A DNA stretch of 64,000 nt, taken from contig NZ_CP060010.1 in NCBI RefSeq assembly GCF_017798205.1, positions 992,001 to 1,056,000 of the forward strand, in the 5' to 3' direction. Made by a program: the position numbers and the translations under genes. Origin of the DNA: Cognatishimia activa (GTDB taxonomy: Bacteria > Pseudomonadota > Alphaproteobacteria > Rhodobacterales > Rhodobacteraceae). Shown here piece after piece: positions 16,840 to 25,345 of this stretch (position 1 is the stretch's first letter; each line of letters opens with the position of its first letter). Below the pieces are notes generated by a model. That model searched no databases. It was not told where the DNA came from and saw only the letters and a list, made by a program, of their open reading frames with translations.

Positions 16840-18285
16840 GTGACTCACAAAAACCTCATCGCCGGTGACTGGCTGGATGGCGAAACAAGCATCGAAAACC
16901 GCAATCCTTCGGATGTGACGGACCTCATTGGCCACTATGCGCAGGCCTCATCGGATCAACTCGAGGCAACGCTCGATCAAGCGCGTCAAGCCCAGCGCGA
17001 ATGGGCGGCCTATGGGTTGGAACGCAAACAGGCTGTTCTGAACGCAATCGGCAATGAAATGATGGCGCGGGCCGAGGAACTTGGCCACCTGCTCAGCCGC
17101 GAAGAAGGCAAGCCGCTGGCTGAAGGCAAGGGCGAGGTTTACCGCGCGGGTCAGTTCTTTACCTATTATGCGGCCGAATGTCTGCGCCAGATCGGTGAGA
17201 ACGCGGATTCTGTACGCGACGGGATCGAGATCGACGTGCGGCGCGAGCCCGTCGGCACGGTCGCCATCATCAGCCCTTGGAATTTCCCGACGGCCACCGC
17301 CTCGTGGAAAATCGCTCCGGCGCTCTGCTACGGCAATGCCGTGGTCTGGAAGCCGGCCAATGTGACACCTGCCTCCGCAGTCGCACTCACGGAGATCATC
17401 GCAAAACAGGACATCCCGAAGGGCCTGTTTAGCCTTGTGATGGGGGCGGGTGGCACGATTGGTCAAGCTTTGGTGGAAAGCTCCAAGGTCGATGCGATTT
17501 CTTTCACTGGGTCTGTGCCAGTGGGCAAAGGGATCGCTGCTGCGGCCATCCAGAACCTGACCAAAGTGCAGATGGAGATGGGGTCTAAGAACGCTCTGGC
17601 CGTCATGGATGACGCTGATCTGGATCTGGCGGTCTCGCTTGCTTTGGGTGGGGCATTTGGTGGCACGGGGCAGAAATGCACGGCCTCGTCGCGGCTGGTG
17701 GTGCATGCGGGCGTGCATGATGCCTTTGTAGAGAAACTGATCACTGGCGCGCAGGCAATGAAGGTCGGACACGCGCTGGAAGACGGCACTCAGATCGGTC
17801 CGGTGGTCAGCCAACAGCAGCTTGATGAAAACCTTGCCTATGTAGAGCTTGGGAAATCGGAGGGCGCTGAATTGGCCTGTGGCGGGGCACGCCTGACGAT
17901 GCCGCATGACGGGTTTTATATGTCTCCGGGCGTATTTCTGGGCACGAATAACCAGATGCGGATCAACCGCGAAGAAATGTTCGCGCCGCTCACCTCTGTG
18001 ATCAAAGTCGACAGCTATGACGAAGCTCTGGCGGTTGTGAATGACACCAACTTTGGTCTGACCTCCGGCATCGTCACCCAAAGCCTCGCCCGCGCCACGC
18101 ATTTCCGCCGCAACGCGCGCACAGGGGTTGTGACGGTGAACCTGCCCACCGCAGGCACCGACTACCACGTGCCATTTGGCGGACGTGGAGACAGCTCTTA
18201 TGGCCCGCGCGAACAGGGCAAGGCAGCGGCTGAGTTCTATACGACGGTCAAGACGGCCTATATCTCGGCCGGGGATCCGAGCTGA
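16840..18285 (+). CDS. NAD(P)+-dependent aldehyde dehydrogenase
   Basis: A 481-residue ALDH-superfamily enzyme that oxidises an aldehyde to its acid. Motifs run in order: NLIAGDWLDGETSIENRNPS, ISPWNFPTATASWKIAPALCYGNAVVWKPA, FTGSVPVGKGIA, then MEMGSKNALAVMDDADLDLAV with the general-base glutamate. GGTGQKCTASSRLVV holds the catalytic cysteine. NREEMFAPLTSVIKV and PFGGRGDSSYGPREQGK close the fold. The GTG start gives the usual length. It opens a five-gene run with overlapping starts and stops. The sequence resembles ketoglutarate-semialdehyde and related dehydrogenases, but the substrate is unknown. Confidence 0.88.
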   Translation: MTHKNLIAGDWLDGETSIENRNPSDVTDLIGHYAQASSDQLEATLDQARQAQREWAAYGLERKQAVLNAIGNEMMARAEELGHLLSREEGKPLAEGKGEVYRAGQFFTYYAAECLRQIGENADSVRDGIEIDVRREPVGTVAIISPWNFPTATASWKIAPALCYGNAVVWKPANVTPASAVALTEIIAKQDIPKGLFSLVMGAGGTIGQALVESSKVDAISFTGSVPVGKGIAAAAIQNLTKVQMEMGSKNALAVMDDADLDLAVSLALGGAFGGTGQKCTASSRLVVHAGVHDAFVEKLITGAQAMKVGHALEDGTQIGPVVSQQQLDENLAYVELGKSEGAELACGGARLTMPHDGFYMSPGVFLGTNNQMRINREEMFAPLTSVIKVDSYDEALAVVNDTNFGLTSGIVTQSLARATHFRRNARTGVVTVNLPTAGTDYHVPFGGRGDSSYGPREQGKAAAEFYTTVKTAYISAGDPS

Positions 18286-19259
18286 TGCTCATCGACGGCC
18301 TCCAGTATGCCAATTGGTCGGAAAAGATCTTTCGCCAGATGCGTGAAGGGGGTGTTGATGCGGTGCATGTCACCATCGCGTATCATGAGACATTCCGCGA
18401 GACGGTTCTGAACTTTGAGAGTTGGAACCGCTGGTTTGAGCAATACCCGGATCTGATTATGAAGGGCCAATGGGCCAGCGACATCGACCGCGCGCGAGAA
18501 ACGGGTCGCACCGCGGTGTTTTTCGGCTTTCAGAACCCCTCCCCGATTGAGGACGACATTTGCCTTGTCGAAATCCTCCACACGCTCGGCGCGCGGTTCA
18601 TGCAGTTGACCTATAACAACCAGTCGCTGCTTGCGACCGGTTGTTACGAAACTGAGGACACCGGCATCACGCGCATGGGCAAGCAGGTCATCAAGGAAAT
18701 GAACCGCGTCGGACTTGTCATCGACATGAGCCATTCGGCAGACCGATCCACGATTGAGGCTGCCGAGATCTCGGAACGCCCCATTGCCATCACCCATGGC
18801 AACCCCCACGCGTGGCACCCTGCCCTGCGCAACAAACGCGACGACGTGATCCGCGCGGTCACCGAGAATGGCGGTATGATTGGCTTTTCCGTCTATCCGC
18901 ACCATCTCAAGGGGAAGACAGATTGCACTCTTGAGGACTTCTGCGAGATGATTGCGCGTACGGCCGACAGGTTCGGCGTAGAGCATTTGGGGATTGGCAC
19001 CGACCTATGTCAGGATCAACCGGATTCGGTTGTAGAATGGATGCGCGTGGGACGCTGGAGCAAGGATATCGACTATGGCGAAGGCTCGGCCGCAGCGCCG
19101 GGTTTTCCGAAAATGCCGAGCTGGTTCAAGGACAACCGCGACTTTGGCAATATCGCCCAAGGCTTGCGCGCGACTGGCATGAACTCTGACGAAGTGGCAG
19201 GGATCATGGGTGGCAACTGGTACCGTTTCTTTGCTGAAAACTTCGGACCTCAGGGATGA
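18285..19259 (+). CDS. Membrane dipeptidase (peptidase family M19)
   Basis: A 324-residue TIM-barrel zinc hydrolase of the renal dipeptidase family. HVTIAYHETF, GFQNPSPIEDD, VLHTLGARFMQLTYN-like sequence (ILHTLGARFMQLTYNNQS), VIDMSHSADRSTIEAAEISERPIAITHGNPHAWHPALRNKRDD and GIGTDLCQDQ are the M19 blocks, with the metal-binding histidines and aspartates. There is no signal peptide, so it is cytoplasmic. It overlaps both neighbours by 1-4 bases. Bacterial M19 enzymes often act on catabolic amides or D-amino-acid dipeptides rather than peptides in general, so an operon-specific substrate is likely. Confidence 0.88.
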   Translation: MLIDGLQYANWSEKIFRQMREGGVDAVHVTIAYHETFRETVLNFESWNRWFEQYPDLIMKGQWASDIDRARETGRTAVFFGFQNPSPIEDDICLVEILHTLGARFMQLTYNNQSLLATGCYETEDTGITRMGKQVIKEMNRVGLVIDMSHSADRSTIEAAEISERPIAITHGNPHAWHPALRNKRDDVIRAVTENGGMIGFSVYPHHLKGKTDCTLEDFCEMIARTADRFGVEHLGIGTDLCQDQPDSVVEWMRVGRWSKDIDYGEGSAAAPGFPKMPSWFKDNRDFGNIAQGLRATGMNSDEVAGIMGGNWYRFFAENFGPQG

Positions 19260-20923
19260 TCGAACGCCGCCCCGCCCGTCAGGTCATGCGCCTCAAACGG
19301 CTGGGGTCTTTGCATCAATGCCGGCTGAGCTTCATGCGCCAGCTCACCCGCCGTATGGCGTCAGAAAACTGGACGTTTGAGCGTAAGGTCTTCGATATTG
19401 ATGCGGCGGGCGTGGGTCATGCGGTCTATACCACGACGGGGCCTCACAGGTCATACTCATTGGTCGCCTTCGCACATGACCTGCCAGACGACATGCGCAG
19501 CGACAGAGTCATCGCGACCGCCTGGGATACGACCTTTGCTCTGTTTGATGGCACCCCTACTGCGGGCGACGTCGCGCGTTTGTCAAAGAACGTGCCCTTC
19601 CAGGAAGCCGGGCGGATCTCGGAGAGCGAGCTGACGCTTTCGCGCGCCAATCGGTCGATGCGGCTTTGGTCCCATGTGGTCTCGACTTTGGCGGACGGGC
19701 AACAGCCCGATCTCGCACAGATCGAAGCGGTTGGATATCTAATGCGCACGACGGCGGTCTATGGGTCAGGAAAATTCGGCGCTGCAGATCGCGCGACATA
19801 TGCAGAGAGGTCAGAGTTCCAGAGCCCGTTCCAAGCTGAACTTCTAACGGTTTATCTGATCCGCTGGTTTGTCCGTGATCTGATCGAGCATATGGCACGC
19901 ATTCAGGGCGGTGCATCTGCGGTGCCTCTGGCCCCAGCCATCGCCCGACAACTTGGAATTGGAAACTCGACTGGCCTTGGCATGGCGCCTTTCCTGATCA
20001 ATCACCCAGTGCTCTTCAACAACTGGATCATGGCGCGCGAAGAAGCGATTGCCCGCGTACGGCGTATCCCCGAGGCTTCGCCGCTGGAGGTGTCGACTTT
20101 TGAATCGCTCTTTGCGCGTACCAATGTTTCAGTGGCGCGCTGGCGGTCGGAGCACCCGATACAGGTTGAGAAACTGGCCGACTTGCGGCGGGACTTAGGG
20201 GAACTAGAAGCAAAGCTGGCTGATGGTGTTCTGAACCAGAAAGATCCATGGAACTCACTCTACCGATGGAGCGAAGAGAACCTGAGCGAGGAGGGACAGG
20301 AGCTCGTCGCCTCGCTCATGCTGGAGGCCTATCCAGAGCTAACGGACGGTTTGGCAAGCTGCATGACCGATGCCCGCGAAGATGCCTTGGCTCTGGATGG
20401 CAGCGCGACGGTGGCACAAACCCGTGGACAGCTCGAAACCGCCTTCGGCTGGGCAAAGGAGGTCGACTGGCAAGAGCAAGCGCATTGCGCACGAGCTTGG
20501 TATGTCTCGGAAGAAAAGCTGGAACCGCGTCTGGGCGAGCGTTTTCAAGAACCTATTGCGGACTATGAGCAACCGCTTGCTCCGGCGCGCGACGCCGTTG
20601 CTGCACTGAAGGATTTGGAAAACTGGACCCCTGACGCTCCGATTGCAGAGTTTCTCGAGACGCATCCAGAGCATCGCCACACAGTCCGTCGCGCTCAAGT
20701 CGTGGAGTTCGCGCCCTACAGCGAGATACAGGACAATACGATTTCGTCCGAGGTGATGCCCATCGATATGCTGCGCGCCAAACTGTCATTTTTTGGGGCC
20801 ACGCATTTTGATCCCAGGTCCGACCGATGGGTGCGCATCTGCATGTATGCCGGCGCGCCCTATCCGGAGGAGTTGACATCTGAGACCTCAGACTTGTGGG
20901 TTTATCCTGAGGCCACGCCATGA
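19256..20923 (+). CDS. Protein of unknown function, 555 residues
   Basis: I do not recognise a family. The protein is soluble, without signal peptide or membrane segment. The first ~33 residues are very basic, and an alternative start at 19355 (MASENWTFERK) is possible. Visible features are a region with AFAHDLPDDMRSDRVIATAWDTTFALFDG (about 70-100), a tract LMRTTAVYGSGKFGAADRATYAERSEFQSPFQAELLTVYLIRWFVRDLIEHMA (about 162-215), and an acidic helical middle. The C-terminus FDPRSDRWVRICMYAGAPYPEEL may be a discrete domain. It overlaps the dipeptidase and DUF3726 genes by four bases each, so it must function with them. No catalytic motif was found. Confidence 0.7.
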   Translation: MIERRPARQVMRLKRLGSLHQCRLSFMRQLTRRMASENWTFERKVFDIDAAGVGHAVYTTTGPHRSYSLVAFAHDLPDDMRSDRVIATAWDTTFALFDGTPTAGDVARLSKNVPFQEAGRISESELTLSRANRSMRLWSHVVSTLADGQQPDLAQIEAVGYLMRTTAVYGSGKFGAADRATYAERSEFQSPFQAELLTVYLIRWFVRDLIEHMARIQGGASAVPLAPAIARQLGIGNSTGLGMAPFLINHPVLFNNWIMAREEAIARVRRIPEASPLEVSTFESLFARTNVSVARWRSEHPIQVEKLADLRRDLGELEAKLADGVLNQKDPWNSLYRWSEENLSEEGQELVASLMLEAYPELTDGLASCMTDAREDALALDGSATVAQTRGQLETAFGWAKEVDWQEQAHCARAWYVSEEKLEPRLGERFQEPIADYEQPLAPARDAVAALKDLENWTPDAPIAEFLETHPEHRHTVRRAQVVEFAPYSEIQDNTISSEVMPIDMLRAKLSFFGATHFDPRSDRWVRICMYAGAPYPEELTSETSDLWVYPEATP

Positions 20924-21495
20924 GCTTTTCGCTGAATGAGGTCGAGGCTCAGGCCAAAAAGGCGACACGTGGCGCTGGGTATTCCTGGGGCATGGCTGAA
21001 GAGGCGGGAAGAGCCACAGCATGGCTCTGTGCACAGGGGCGAGATGGGGTTGCTGTCCTCGCGGCTGTTTTGGACGCGGCTTCGGACGCTGACCATTGTC
21101 CGCTAGCGCAAGGCACGCGGCTTTGCGATCGCGCGAAGATCGCGCCATCACAAAACCGCGTGCTGCACCGCGTTTTCCAGCCGTTTCTTTTGTTGCCTTT
21201 TGTTGGATTTGCGTCGCGGCAAATCGGGCAACCACTTTCCATCACTTGGGAGGGTGGCAGTGCAGTCACCGACGGAGCCGCGCTGTGCATCTTGGGTCGG
21301 GATCCAGATGCGCAGGCTCATCTGGCAATCGCGATCCACGCAGGTACTTTCACCGCCGGCACCAAATTCACCCGCGCCACACCCGACAGCAGCGCTTGGG
21401 ACATGCTCTCGCACTTCGCGCATCGCACCTATGCCCCCGCTACCGAGGAAAGCCGTCGCCTCGGCGCTGGCGACTCTCAATCAAACGCCCTTTAG
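20920..21495 (+). CDS. DUF3726 family protein
   Basis: A 191-residue protein starting MSFSLNEVEAQAKKATRGAGYSWGMAEEAGRATAWLCAQG, which I recognise as the DUF3726 opening. The middle has QPFLLLPFVGFASRQIGQPLSITWEGGSAVTDGAALCILG. The C-terminus SSAWDMLSHFAHRTYAPATEESRRLGAG is tail-like. No enzymatic role is established for the family, to my knowledge. Its start overlaps the stop of the 555-residue gene, and the Ldh2 gene follows 12 bases later. The family call is from memory of the pattern and would be settled by a profile search. Confidence 0.65.
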   Translation: MSFSLNEVEAQAKKATRGAGYSWGMAEEAGRATAWLCAQGRDGVAVLAAVLDAASDADHCPLAQGTRLCDRAKIAPSQNRVLHRVFQPFLLLPFVGFASRQIGQPLSITWEGGSAVTDGAALCILGRDPDAQAHLAIAIHAGTFTAGTKFTRATPDSSAWDMLSHFAHRTYAPATEESRRLGAGDSQSNAL

Positions 21496-21507
21496 ACCGA
21501 GGTTCTT

Positions 21508-22515
21508 ATGATCGAAACCAAAACACTCTCACTGTCTGAAATCGAAGACATCTCGTTTCGCGCCCTCACGGCGGTTGGCACATCTGACAGCAACGCAAGG
21601 CCACTGGCCGTGGCGACCGCGGCCACCGAAGCGGACGGCGTTGCAAGCCACGGGCTCGCCTATATCCCGATCTATTGCGAGCACGTCACCTGCGGCAAGG
21701 TGGACTGCCAGGCGACACCTATCGTCTCCACGCCGCGTCCCGGAGTCGTGACCGTAGATGCGGCAACGGGCTTTGCTCATGCGGCCATTGATGCAGGCTT
21801 TGACGCCTTAATCCCCATGGCAAAATCACAAGGCATTGCGGCTTTGGCCATCCACAACAGCTACAATTGCGGCGTGCTTGGCTATCACACGCATCGGCTC
21901 GCGAAAGCTGGCCTTTTGGGGCTTGGGTTCACGAATGCCCCTGCATCGATTGCACCTTCTGGTGGAGCAACACCCGTTGTAGGAACCAACCCTTTTTCTA
22001 TCGCCGCGCCCGGCGCTGATGGGCCTGCGGTTCTGATCGACCAAAGCGCAAGCACAATCGCCAAATCCGAAGTCATGAAACACGCCCGTGAAGGCAAACC
22101 AATTCCGGTAGGCTGGGCCTTGGACGCAGATGGCAACCCGACCACTGATCCAAACGTTGGCCTAAAGGGTTCTATGGCGCCATCGGGTGGCTACAAAGGT
22201 GTCGGCGTCGCGCTTTTGACTGAGATCATGGCGGCGGCCATGACCGGCGCGACCTTGGGCATCGATGCCTCGCCGTTTTCAGGCACAGCAGGTGGGCCGC
22301 CCAAGACCGGCCAGTTCTTCATGGCGATAGATCCTGGTGCCACGTCGGCAGGCGCATTTGCCCAGCGCATGGAGGCTTTGGTCGGTGCTGTAAAGACGCA
22401 AGACGGTGCGCATTTGCCCGGCGACGGACGTGGTGCCGCACGCAAACGTGCCGCGACAGAAGGCGTCGCTGTCAATGTTGCGACCCTTGAAAAAATCGAG
22501 GCGATCATAGGTTAG
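21508..22515 (+). CDS. Ldh2-family oxidoreductase, paralogue of ComC
   Basis: A 335-residue protein clearly related to the ComC-like gene at 14869. Shared blocks are EADGVASHGLAYIPIY (47-49 SHG), DAATGFAHAAIDAGFDALI, APSGGATPVVGTNPFSIAAPGADG, PVGWALDADGNPTTDPNVGLKGSMAPSGGYKG. Family members reduce 2-oxo acids or cyclic imino acids with NAD(P)H. At 116-122 it reads HNSYNCG where ComC has SNSHHCG, so the conserved histidine of the NSxHxG motif is asparagine. A GAGG ribosome binding site precedes the ATG. It closes the ALDH-dipeptidase operon. Confidence 0.85.
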   Translation: MIETKTLSLSEIEDISFRALTAVGTSDSNARPLAVATAATEADGVASHGLAYIPIYCEHVTCGKVDCQATPIVSTPRPGVVTVDAATGFAHAAIDAGFDALIPMAKSQGIAALAIHNSYNCGVLGYHTHRLAKAGLLGLGFTNAPASIAPSGGATPVVGTNPFSIAAPGADGPAVLIDQSASTIAKSEVMKHAREGKPIPVGWALDADGNPTTDPNVGLKGSMAPSGGYKGVGVALLTEIMAAAMTGATLGIDASPFSGTAGGPPKTGQFFMAIDPGATSAGAFAQRMEALVGAVKTQDGAHLPGDGRGAARKRAATEGVAVNVATLEKIEAIIG

Positions 22516-22691
22516 TCGCCGATCAAACCGTACGGTGCTACTTGCAATCTTGGGTGTGCTTCTGAGCGCGCCCCAGACTTCAATTCGAGGCTGCAATCCC
22601 CAAAACCCGATTGACCTCCGGATTGCTGAAACGATTGGGACGTGTCAAACATGCGGGCAATCCATCGGATTTTCTGACGCAGCGGGACAAC

Positions 22692-24287
22692 ATGGCCACA
22701 CTCCTTTCTACAGAAAAAGCCTTGCAATATGCGCGGAGTGCGGAAAGCCAAAAGGACTGGCAAACTGCATTTGATCTCTACAAAGGTGTGCTGTCTCAAT
22801 TCCCAAAGAACCGTCGTGCGCAAGCTGGGTTAAAAGGTCTGAAATCCAAAGCCGTTAAGAGCCTGTTACAACACGCGAAAGATGCGCAGGCAAAACAAAA
22901 CTGGTCGAAGTCACAAGCGCATTTGGCCCTGGCTTTTCGGATGGCACCCGAGGTGCCGGAAATCGGAACCGCTCTTGCGCAGCTTCATTTGCAAAATGGT
23001 GCGCCATCTGAAGCCCTAGAAACAGTTGAAACGTTGCTTTCAAACCGACCCGACCACGATGAGGCATTGCTGATTAGCGGCATCGCTTTGCGCGATCTTG
23101 GCCGGTTTCAAGAGGCGAAGCGTGTCTTTGAAGACATGACCGAGACAGCCGACTCTTTGACCAATCTTGCGATCTTGGCCCGCGCGAAGGGAGATCAGGA
23201 CACGGAGTATGACCTGACCCAAAAAGCCGTGAAACTCGCGCCCCAGTCGCCTACCGTCCACTGGAATTTCGCCAACGCTCAAACATACGAGGCGGGCAAC
23301 CTTCACGTGTCTCAGATGCTAGAGCTTGTTGACGCCTACGCGCCAAATGACACGAATGCAGCCCCTCTTCGCATGGCCCTTTTTAAGGCGTTTGATGATC
23401 TAGGGGACAGTGCTGTCGCCTTTTCGCACCTGAAAGACGCCAAACGTTTGGCGCAGAGCGCAACGCCATACGATTTCAAAAAAGATGCTCTGCGCTATGC
23501 CTTAAGCAAAAACATTTTTGCGAACATCCAATTACCGGCTCCGACAGACGCACCTAAGGGCCCGATATTTGTGACTGGGCTGCCTCGCAGCGGTACGACG
23601 TTGGTAGAGCGGATCGTGTCGCAGGATCCAAGAACCACGGCCTGCGGGGAGCTGTCGGTGGTAGAACGCGCAGCAAGTGGACTTTTGCAACGCTTCATAG
23701 ATCGAGAGATCAGTGCGATTACGCCTCAGATCTTGCAGGACTTACGGTCAGAAATTCTCGAAGATATGGCGAAACACGCGCCAACGGGTCAAATCATTGT
23801 CGACAAGATGCCTTTGAATTTCAGATGGATCGGCTACATCTGTGCAGCCCTGCCAGAGGCACGCATTATTCACCTGAACCGCGATCCGATGGCCGTTGCT
23901 TGGTCTCTTTACAGGCATCTTTTCGCAGGGCTGGAGAATGGCTTCTCAAACTCGATGGAGGACATTGCTCGGTTCATGGTTCTGCATCGCGAACTGATGA
24001 CATTCTGGAAAGGCGTCTGTCCTGCGCAGGTGCTCGACATCAACTACGCGGATTTAATTGCGCACCCAAAAGACACCACGCAAAGAATGGCAGAGTTCAC
24101 AGGTCTGACTTGGACAGAAGACTGGCTGCACCCAGAGACGGCAAATAGCCATGCTTTGACGGCGAGTGCGGCGCAGGTGCGAAAACCCATTTATCAAGGT
24201 AGTGACGAGGGGTGGAGACGCTACGAGGCGCAACTTGCGCCTCTGAAGCAAATGCTGATTTCGGCAGGATTTCTTTCGCCTCGGTGA
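22692..24287 (+). CDS. TPR-repeat sulfotransferase family protein
   Basis: About 531 residues. The N-terminal half (1-260) is a set of TPR helices, for example ALQYARSAESQKDWQTAFDLYKGVLSQFPKNRRAQAGL and later GAPSEALETVETLLSNRPDHDEALLISGIALRDLGRFQEAKRVFEDM. The C-terminal half is a P-loop sulfotransferase with the PAPS 5'-phosphosulfate loop FVTGLPRSGTTLVERIVSQDP near 293. ARIIHLNRDPMAVAWSLYRHLF forms the 3'-phosphate binding block, and MPLNFRWIGYI lies between. The family transfers sulfate to unknown acceptors. I start at ATG 22692; upstream sequence lacks domain homology. It is probably independent of the preceding operon. Confidence 0.85.
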   Translation: MATLLSTEKALQYARSAESQKDWQTAFDLYKGVLSQFPKNRRAQAGLKGLKSKAVKSLLQHAKDAQAKQNWSKSQAHLALAFRMAPEVPEIGTALAQLHLQNGAPSEALETVETLLSNRPDHDEALLISGIALRDLGRFQEAKRVFEDMTETADSLTNLAILARAKGDQDTEYDLTQKAVKLAPQSPTVHWNFANAQTYEAGNLHVSQMLELVDAYAPNDTNAAPLRMALFKAFDDLGDSAVAFSHLKDAKRLAQSATPYDFKKDALRYALSKNIFANIQLPAPTDAPKGPIFVTGLPRSGTTLVERIVSQDPRTTACGELSVVERAASGLLQRFIDREISAITPQILQDLRSEILEDMAKHAPTGQIIVDKMPLNFRWIGYICAALPEARIIHLNRDPMAVAWSLYRHLFAGLENGFSNSMEDIARFMVLHRELMTFWKGVCPAQVLDINYADLIAHPKDTTQRMAEFTGLTWTEDWLHPETANSHALTASAAQVRKPIYQGSDEGWRRYEAQLAPLKQMLISAGFLSPR

Positions 24288-24294
24288 CATAGAA

Positions 24295-24313
24295 AAGGGG
24301 GCCGAAGCCCCCT
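24295..24313 (-). terminator. Rho-independent terminator of the minus-strand ABC operon
   Basis: On the minus strand AGGGGGC, a TTCG tetraloop and GCCCCCT are followed by TTTT. This is a textbook terminator 20-odd bases after the binding-protein stop at 24336. On the plus strand no T-tract follows, so it serves the minus-strand operon rather than the sulfotransferase gene. Confidence 0.8.
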
Positions 24314-24335
24314 GATCTAACGTATTGCATTTGTC

Positions 24336-25316
24336 TTAGTTCAGCGCCGCATCTGTGATCGCGTGGGTCCAAGCACCTTCTGGCGCTTTGGTGATCACTG
24401 GGTCAGAGCCGCCAGCCAGCAAGGACGCGACTGTGCGCTCATAGTCTGCTGGGTCCAGAGCACCATTGCTGCCCGCAGTTAGCTTGGCGATTTCACCCAT
24501 CATGCGTTTCTGGTGTTTTTCGGTCTGAGCACCGGTCGCATCATTGTCCAGAACGATCTCTGCCGCCTCATCAGGGTTCTCTTCGGCGTATTTCCAGCCC
24601 TTCATGGAGGCGCGCACAAAGCGGACCAGCTTGTCGACTTCGGCTGGGTCAGACAGCTTGTCTTCCAGCACATAGAGGCCGTCTTCCAGTGTTGCCACGC
24701 CATTGTCTTCGTATTTGAACACGACGAGTTCTTCTGGCGTCAGACCCGCATCAATCACCTGCCAATATTCATTGTAGGTCATGGTGGACACGCAAGCCGC
24801 CTGACCTTGCAGGATTGGATCGACGTTAAAGCCCTGCTTTAGAACGGTCACTCCGTCCGCGCCGCCATCGGTAGAGATGCCGAGCTGGCTCATCCAGCTG
24901 AGGAACGGAAATTCGTTGCCGAAGAACCAAACACCAAGGGTTTTGCCCGGGAAGTCGGCGGTCGTGGACACGCCCTGATCCTTTCGGCAGGTCAGCATCA
25001 TGCCAGAAGATTTGAACGGCTGCGCGATATTGACCATCGGCAGACCTTTTTCGCGCGCGGCCAGAGCTGCCGGCATCCATTCAACGGTGACATCTGCGCC
25101 ACCGCCTGCCAGAACCTGTGTTGGCGCGATGTCAGGGCCACCGGCGTTGATCGTGACGTTCAGGTCTTCTTCGTCATAAAAGCCTTTGTCCAAGGCCACA
25201 TAATAGCCCGCGAACTGGGCCTGCGTGACCCATTTCAATTGCAATGTAAAATCGTCAGCCGCCTGCGCTGTGGACGCAAGTGCCGCGAGGGCGAAAGCTG
25301 TGAGAGTCTTTTTCAT
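24336..25316 (-). CDS. ABC transporter substrate-binding protein (NMT1/THI5-like)
   Basis: A 326-residue periplasmic protein. The start at 25316 has AAGGAG upstream and a clean signal peptide, MKKTLTAFALAALASTAQA. The mature part begins FTLQLKWVTQAQFAGYYVALDKGFYDEEDLNVTINAGG, typical of the NMT1/THI5 family that binds pyrimidine-like ligands. QGFNVDPILQGQAACVSTMTYNEYWQVIDAG follows. It is the last gene of an operon headed by dihydropyrimidinase, so uracil, thymine or a dihydro/ureido derivative is the likely ligand. Ligand identity is inferred. Confidence 0.88.
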   Translation of the reverse strand: MKKTLTAFALAALASTAQAADDFTLQLKWVTQAQFAGYYVALDKGFYDEEDLNVTINAGGPDIAPTQVLAGGGADVTVEWMPAALAAREKGLPMVNIAQPFKSSGMMLTCRKDQGVSTTADFPGKTLGVWFFGNEFPFLSWMSQLGISTDGGADGVTVLKQGFNVDPILQGQAACVSTMTYNEYWQVIDAGLTPEELVVFKYEDNGVATLEDGLYVLEDKLSDPAEVDKLVRFVRASMKGWKYAEENPDEAAEIVLDNDATGAQTEKHQKRMMGEIAKLTAGSNGALDPADYERTVASLLAGGSDPVITKAPEGAWTHAITDAALN

Positions 25317-25345
25317 CGTAGTCTCCTTGTTGGATTTACTGGGTG

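Noticed and set aside
22535-22774. Short frame with CxxC pairs resembling a zinc-ribbon protein
   Set aside because: It overlaps the start of the TPR-sulfotransferase in another frame, and the spacing CQTCG...CAEC does not match a known ribbon.
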